Part shown: one piece after another, positions 63,917-64,000 of the stretch
Numbering within the stretch: the first letter of the stretch is position 1
How the letters are laid out: every line of letters starts with the position of its first letter
Assembly: GCA_002338615.1 (NCBI GenBank)
Contig: DDIS01000013.1
Span: forward strand, 12,422 to 76,421
Length of the DNA: 64,000 nt
Source: Proteobacteria bacterium UBA1844
GTDB lineage: Bacteria; Pseudomonadota; Gammaproteobacteria; Steroidobacterales; Woeseiaceae
Direction of reading: 5' to 3'
The notes under the pieces: generated by a model
The model's input: the letters and a program-made list of their open reading frames with translations, nothing else
Told to the model about the DNA's origin: nothing
Databases searched by the model: none
Position numbers and translations under genes: made by a program

Positions 63917-64000
63917 ATATGTCGACAGATTCGCCAGATAAGGGACTCGTGAACGTTTGAGGGTTGGTGGAGCATGGATAGCCCTGTCACGAAGTGGTGT

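Noticed and set aside
63974-64000. ATG near the right edge as the start of a cut-off gene
   Set aside because: Only nine codons are visible and the ribosome-binding context is ambiguous.

Overview
The window looks like a chromosome segment of a free-living, Gram-negative gammaproteobacterium. It carries two TonB-dependent receptors, an RND efflux pump, a TorF-type outer-membrane protein, lipoproteins, a TonB-like protein and a sigma-54 promoter. Base composition is moderate and genes are tightly packed. No rRNA or tRNA genes, insertion sequences, prophage or CRISPR array were seen. Placement near Woeseiales, Steroidobacterales or Xanthomonadales is only an impression; no taxonomic marker gene is present.

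Layout. (1) 0.1-10.8 kb: a catabolic island with a VanA/VanB-like Rieske demethylase pair, a PLP decarboxylase, an SSS symporter with a 37-residue accessory ORF, a lipoprotein cyclase-family hydrolase, a TonB receptor plus cupin operon, and a divergent AraC regulator. (2) 10.8-13.8 kb: an ECF sigma factor overlapping a Ser/Thr kinase-TPR gene. (3) 13.9-20 kb: a DMT transporter, TorF, a broken response regulator, secreted or lipoprotein unknowns, NnrU, and a ccdAB module whose ccdB is frameshifted. (4) 20-27 kb: the RDD-SpoIIM / DUF58-MoxR-DUF4350-DUF4129-membrane protein cluster. (5) 27.5-39.2 kb: a second catabolic island (BKACE, CocE hydrolase, TonB receptor, FAD/GcvT-like oxidoreductase, amino-acid permease, GntR regulator, class III aminotransferase, ACT-like protein). 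Both of its divergent promoters carry the same AGATCT-centred palindrome, and three of its genes appear to start at ATC or ATT. (6) 39.4-44.4 kb: an RND pump with its TetR regulator and a palindromic operator between -35 and -10. (7) 44.4-51.1 kb: GNAT, MarC, a sigma-54-driven EF-hand protein, DUF2254, a DMT transporter and an IorAB-like molybdenum hydroxylase. (8) 51.1-57.0 kb: a lipid or acyl-product locus (P450, FAAL-ACP, KAS III; divergently a DUF374 acyltransferase and DUF3108). (9) 57.1-64 kb: PadR plus HAAS-like protein with nested palindromes, a TonB-like protein, an AlkX/YcaQ-type glycosylase, a second PLP decarboxylase preceded by a GGACATCCAC repeat array and a coupled leader ORF, CrcB, a nitronate monooxygenase and a small unknown.

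How they work together. Islands 1 and 5 each join outer-membrane uptake, an inner-membrane transporter, hydrolysis or oxidation enzymes and a local regulator, the usual plan of a scavenging heterotroph. The P450-FAAL-ACP-KAS III locus is the best candidate for an undescribed pathway: it can activate a free fatty acid, load it on its own carrier domain, oxidise it and elongate or transfer it, and a lipid acyltransferase is encoded next to it. Functions below rest on motifs and context read by eye; no database search was run.
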